64,000 nt of DNA from Drosophila pseudoobscura (lineage: Eukaryota > Arthropoda > Insecta > Diptera > Drosophilidae): assembly GCF_009870125.1 (NCBI RefSeq), contig NC_046683.1:44965869-45029868 (forward strand), given 5' to 3'. Shown piece after piece: positions 59,101 through 64,000 of the stretch. The position numbers and the translations under genes are program-made. How positions within the stretch are numbered: the first letter of the stretch is position 1; the number at the start of each line of letters is the position of its first letter. The notes beneath the pieces were generated by a model, which was not told the DNA's origin, ran no database searches, and was given only the letters and a program-made list of their open reading frames with translations.

Positions 59101-62100
59101 CCTCCGCCGAGCAGACCATCCAGTTGGTAGCTGCAAAGCACCGAGAGAGAGAATGTGGCAACGGCGAGAGAGAGAGAGAGAGAGCAGTGGCGAGTGCTCT
59201 TTGTGGGGGCTCTCCGCTCTTAAAGCCAACCGCATCCACATGCCTAAAAGTTGGCTTGCTGATGGCACCGTTTCGCATACATATATGATTTGTCGGTGAC
59301 AAAGAATGCCGCGATTTGGCCAGTAAAGTAAGCCCCAGGGAACAAGTCCCAGGGCGCAGGGCCCAGGAGCAGTCATTGGCTTAGCACTTCTGATGCCTTA
59401 ATGGATGATGATGGATGGCGGATGGCGGATGGTAGATGGTGCCATTGATAAAAGCTGTGAGCTTATGGGTGATTATGGGCGAGCCGCGCCATGCCTGTAG
59501 GCTCTTTTCGGATTGGAGTTGCGGCTGTGGCGCGCGCGTGCCATGGGCAACCGCAGCCTTTCCGTGCCACTAGCTGGACACGTTACACTGCATTATGCAA
59601 TTGAAGGTACTTTGAAAGTACAGTGTCTGCGTTCATTCAGAGGTCGTAATGACGATAACGGAGCTATACCGATATGATAGGCGCCAATGCATAAACGCCC
59701 TGGAGTATGGTTTTGGAGACCGCGACAACAAATAGTTCGAGCTGCGACGACAAACTGGCAGCCCTTCCTGGTCGGGGCACTCTCCTGGACCACTTTTAGT
59801 CGTAAATTGACTAAAGCCAGCCGCAGCTCGTCGGCAGTTGCACTTTAATTAAAAATAAATAGGAATAAAGGCCGCCCCTGCTGTTCCCTGTCCCATGCTA
59901 AATGCCAACGAGTCTTATTAGAATGATTATTGATGTGGATGTGGATGTGGATGATGATGTTGAACAGTCGCTGGGATTATTGCCGGGAGCTTTGTTCAGA
60001 ACTGGCTCTCTCCATCTCTATCTGAACTATGACACACATACCCCAGTACATACATATGGAAGCACCTCCCTACCCTTATCTATATCTCTCCGTAATCACG
60101 GTGGCTCGTCATGCTCCGGGCAACTCTTGGCGCTGCGACTTTTTTACAATTCCGACAAAAAACTCATTTTTGTGCATTTTCGTTTAGTCTCGTTCGGTTT
60201 GGTTAAATCTGGGCAAAGCAACAGCAAAGGCTTTGTAATCAGTGGGTAAATGAAAGCAAAAACCAAAAAGCAAAAAGTTTCGCATTCAACACACATTTTA
60301 CCCCTATTACCAACAGACATTCGTCGTGTGCCGTCTTCCCGGGGTTAGATATTAAAAGTTCTACTTTGTGGCACCGAATTATAAAACATTTACGCATTCA
60401 CCGCAGGCTACCGTCAGTATATATATGTATATATATACATGTACATGTGAACGTTAATATATTTTGTTGCCAGTGAAGAACTCAAAGGCAGAAAAAAGCA
60501 CTTACTCTCTCCCGCTCTAAGCCCCAGACCAAGCCCAAGCCCAAGCCCAAGCCGAAACCCCAAACAAAGTAATTAGAGACCTGCTCAAAAAATAAGAATA
60601 CAAAAAGAGTCTACTATTAAAATGCGGGCACAAGCGTAAGTGTTCTCTGGGAAACTTTTCCAGATTGTAAATAGATTGTAGGTCGTGTTTGTGCGCGGAA
60701 CCAGACATTATGCTCTCGCTTGACATATCTTGGAGGTCGTTTTAATAAACGCCCTACTCACGCCCCTGTACATCAGAGTTTACTACAATGAAAGTGCCAA
60801 AATGGAAAAGTTTCCACTGCCAAAACGCGGGCTTCAAGCTTCGAGATTCAAGATGAGTCAATCCGGTGAGTGGGTCAGCCGAAAAATTCCCCTCAGATCA
60901 GAGCAAATTATACATAGACAATCGTCTGAGTCGACACGAAGCCATATGGAAACACCATTACTTAGGCATGCGATCGGTTGTCGAATCGGTAGTAAAAATA
61001 GTTTATTGATCGATTCAAACTGCAATGAAAGGCAGTCTAAATTGTTAATGTTTAATGCCCGGGGAAAATGCAAACGCAGTCCAAAGCAAACAGGCCGCAC
61101 CACACTGCACTGCACCGATTACCATGCAATAGTAATTCCATTAAGCATGCATAGTACATTTCAATTGCATTGCGATTTGTGGCTGCGACATGTGATGCCA
61201 AGATAAACAGCAAAGCAATCAACCTAAGTATCGCCCAGATATACTGTTCGTATGGAAATGTGTAGTACTCGTACAGCTCTATAAACATGAGATAGCTCTC
61301 ACGACCCGACCCCGTCAATGATCAGAGAAGAGACTTGTTGGTAGATGTACTAGTTTCGCAACCCCGTCCACTCGAGAGCCCACTCTCTCCCGAAAGTCGC
61401 TTCCCACAATCGCGCTCGTGCACTATTGGCATTTGGCATCCGACTTTTCAGTCTTGGCTTTCGCCACCAGCTGTCCCCGACTCTGTCATCACCATTATCA
61501 ACATCGTCTTCGTCTTCGTCATCGAACTTGGCGTTCGACACTTACTTCCCCTCCCCTCACGCACACAATTAGTCATTCGCAAGGAAAGAAGTTCGTCTTT
61601 CGCATCAACGAATAGTGCACACACTTTGTTTTCTATAAATATTGTATACTCGCTCAGCATTGTAATACTCGACTACACTTGGATTCTCTACATGGTTTTC
61701 GATTTAGCTTGGACCATATACTTCCACACGATGTCTTGTAATATCCTTAGCATTTGGATTTTCATTATGTCTTCTATCTGCATCGATTATGCGATTATGA
61801 TTATGCGATTATGATCATAACTCTCTATCGTAGAATTATGAACTTGCTTAAGCATGGCAATGCTGTAATGCAGCGAGAGAGGTGAGTGCAAAAGAGCAAG
61901 AATAGAAATAACGGAATACTTCCAATGCGAGGGCTTACTCGAGCATACCCCGCATTGAAAGTGGGTATATTCTACTAGCAAAATACAATGCCACAGATAA
62001 TAGGTATATTCGTTTCGGATGATAACGTTTCTGTAATTAAAAATCAGAACAGAGGAGCTCCAGCTCAAAATAATTACTGTATACGACAATATATTTAAAA

Positions 62101-62500
62101 ACAGAACATAGGATATCACACGATGCATACGCTGGGATACGTTGGAAGGAGAGCAAACACCGAAAATCATACCGTTCCTGTAATATATTTCAAGAACAGC
62201 CAGTCGGATGGACTCTGTCGCAGCGTAGGGCAGCACAGCAGTGGCAAACCATTTGAATTTTCGTCTTCCCTTTTGATTACCCACAGAAACTTGCCCCACA
62301 CTCGCCTGTCGCTGAGAGCAGGGGCTGGGGATGGGGCTGGGGCAGGGGATGGGGCAGGTAGCGGAGCGGACATTGCGTCGATGCCCAAGTGGAACTCTCA
62401 TGACCACGGGCCGATTGGGGATTCAATTGAAGGGGAATTGGAAGTACCAGTGGGCCACATCGAGCAGAAAGAGAGGACAACAGAAGCAATCAGCACCAGC
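50110..62500. other. 12-kb gene-poor region upstream of Rh7
   Basis: No conserved coding region was recognised. Repeats: a CAGCGC/CAGAAC/GAGTCA run near 51765-51845, GGGACTAGGC repeat near 53836-53866, GGCTCT run near 55618-55640, (GA)n near 59143-59184 and a GATGTG run near 59935-59955. CTAATTGG near 50375 on the - strand resembles half of the opsin RCSI element. The frame at 51727-52080 begins with a good-looking ATG but is Gln/Ser/Arg repeat and then shows no family signal. Confidence 0.5.
59143..59184. repeat. GA-rich tract
   Basis: CGAGAGAGAGAA followed by an (AG)n run; consistent with a GAGA-factor target, with no other promoter element seen. Confidence 0.6.
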
Positions 62501-62778
62501 CAAGCTCTGGCTAACTGATATAAGTTTAGGCACCGCTCCGGCCCTAACCGCAGTTGTGTGACCGCACTTGGCGGGTGAGCACGAACAGACAGCAGACAGC
62601 AGACAATAGACACAAATACCGTCGGAAAGCCGCAAGATTTCTCGATTGGCAGCAGGCCTTTAACAGTTACAATAATTTACAAGGTGACAAGCGCAGTGCC
62701 CCGCCAGCCCAACAGCCCGCCAGCCCGACAGCCCGATAAGGCGGCAAGTGTCTCTCAGAAGTGAATCGAATCGAAACC

Positions 62779-62833
62779 ATGTGGAGGTGTAATGTTAGTG
62801 CTACAGTGGCCTTTGCCCTGATCTTAGCCTATG
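62779..62833 (+). CDS. First coding exon of a secreted or membrane protein (partial)
   Basis: ATG 62779 in a good fly start context (CGAAACC before ATG) opens MWRCNVSATVAFALILAY and runs to a good donor, CCTATG|GTGAGC, in phase 1. The hydrophobic segment has the make-up of a signal peptide. A possible next exon starts at 63270 after TTGTTCTAG and continues VDASPLITHDFRLPWAHFF, which would place a signal-peptidase site after VDA or LAY. That exon is uncertain. The rest of the gene lies beyond the window. I do not recognise the family. The 5' UTR probably occupies 62540-62778. Confidence 0.45.
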
Positions 62834-62970
62834 GTGAGCAAACCAACAAATAACACAGAGAATACTCAATTGCGTTAATTAAACATATCAATTGAGCACT
62901 TGGTGTCTTGGCAATTTAGTTATACAAATATTTGCGCAATTCCCCGAGAAGTGATATCCCAAGACTAACT

Positions 62971-62995
62971 AATGAATGAATGAATGAATGAATGA
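62971..62995. repeat. (AATG)n tetranucleotide repeat
   Basis: Six consecutive AATG units, in the putative first intron. Confidence 0.85.
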
Positions 62996-64000
62996 ATAAA
63001 TAAGTGCACTCCGAGCTGGTGCGTCTCGGCATATGTGTACTAACTCGCTTTACGGGCAAACATTTAACTAAACACAGTACTGTACCACTCGTATGATTCC
63101 AAGAATTAATTGTGCCTAACGATTATCTCCATGATATATCAAATCAAGGCGGTTGAACTAAAAGCTTGAAGTCTTTATGACTGGCACATCGTCAGAAGTC
63201 TGGGACATGTCTGCGATACCGTCTTGCTGACTGTCACCTGACTGATCTTTAACCTTCTGATTGTTCTAGTCGATGCCTCACCATTAATCACGCATGATTT
63301 CCGATTGCCCTGGGCGCACTTTTTCAATTTTCCATGTGATCCACTTATTCTATGCTATTTAATTTAATTTCACCGCAATGTTTTGCTAATTTGTGGTTGA
63401 AAATACTAAAGAGGCCAGCTGGTCAAAATTAGTTCATAATTCACGTAAATTTGTAACTTGTCTGGGCATCTAAACACACACACCGACTACTAATGACAGC
63501 TAATTCAGTTTGAGCGTTCTGCTAATTTTGTTGGGATTTTTTGTTGCCCACAAATTAGTGGATAATATCGCAGACGCGTACAAAAATAATCTTCGGCTAT
63601 TAATATGCAAATTTTATATATGACATATCATGTTTTTAAAGCTTCTCTAAGCTGAGAAACAGACTGGCAGACTGTTTTTGCCCTTTCCTATACTCGTAGA
63701 TGGAATATTTCACGGAAAGTATTCCCGGCAGCGGAACTCAATAAACTTTACATGGATAATTGCTGCTCGATTGATGCTAATTAAATGTGCAATTACGTGT
63801 AGACCGATGTTTGATCTGAAGGCACCTGATGCCCTCTGACGACAGACGGAGTACAGCATGTGTGCCTTGACGCAAAGTGCGAATTGAGTTGAGTTTTTTT
63901 GAGTGGTAGGACCAACATAAGGGTATTTTTAGCTTTCCCCGCGATCAAAAATAGTTGTCGCTTTAATAGATAGCTTGGTCAAATAACGCATCTCAATCCA
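62996..64000 (+). other. Putative intron, AT-rich
   Basis: Except for the possible exon at 63270, no coding exon was recognised up to the end of the window. The sequence is AT-rich and looks intronic. Confidence 0.4.

Noticed and set aside
1-64000. CRISPR arrays, bacterial operons, rRNA or tRNA genes
   Set aside because: None were seen; the repeats are eukaryotic microsatellites and the genes are spliced. tRNA absence was judged by eye only; tRNAscan-SE would be decisive.

Overview
The window is nuclear DNA of a Drosophila species. Introns are short (about 60-100 bp) with standard donors and acceptors. Codon use is GC-rich, non-coding DNA is AT-rich and full of short tandem repeats, and the promoters carry fly core motifs (Motif 1, DRE, Motif 6). 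The gene set matches, from memory, the 68F neighbourhood of D. melanogaster 3L (Muller element D). The repeat style and DINE-1-like fragments suggest the obscura group, but the species cannot be fixed from sequence alone.

Layout: 1-14.65 kb has no convincing gene; it holds simple repeats, a degenerate array with CTCF-like cores near 12 kb and a repeat block reaching the first promoter. From 14.65 to 28.2 kb lies a tight housekeeping cluster: a Def8-like zinc-finger gene (+), Kri1 (-), Atg12 (+), ND-SGDH/NDUFB5 (-), RhoGAP68F (+) and eIF3l (-). Neighbours are convergent or divergent and share promoters or 3' ends. From 29.15 to 38.2 kb is Neurexin-IV (+), with a 197/197-nt pair of mutually exclusive discoidin exons and an intact phosphopantetheinyl transferase gene inside the large intron before them. 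At 40.0-41.6 kb a two-exon seven-helix membrane protein of unknown function lies on the - strand. The orphan opsin Rh7 (-) sits at 48.5-50.1 kb in long gene-poor DNA. At 62.78 kb the first coding exon of a secreted or membrane protein (+) begins and its body runs beyond the window.

All exon junctions were placed by hand and checked for reading phase. Kri1, Atg12, ND-SGDH, RhoGAP68F, eIF3l, Nrx-IV and Rh7 give uninterrupted proteins of normal family length. The genes do not form one pathway: ribosome biogenesis (Kri1), translation (eIF3l), respiration (ND-SGDH), autophagy (Atg12, perhaps Def8-like), Rho signalling (RhoGAP68F), septate junctions (Nrx-IV), carrier-protein activation (PPTase) and light sensing (Rh7).

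The least explained parts are an inverted repeat built of promoter motifs between ND-SGDH and a small candidate ORF (20.94-21.80 kb), the CTCF-like array near 12 kb, the membrane protein at 40-41.6 kb and the gene start at 62.78 kb.
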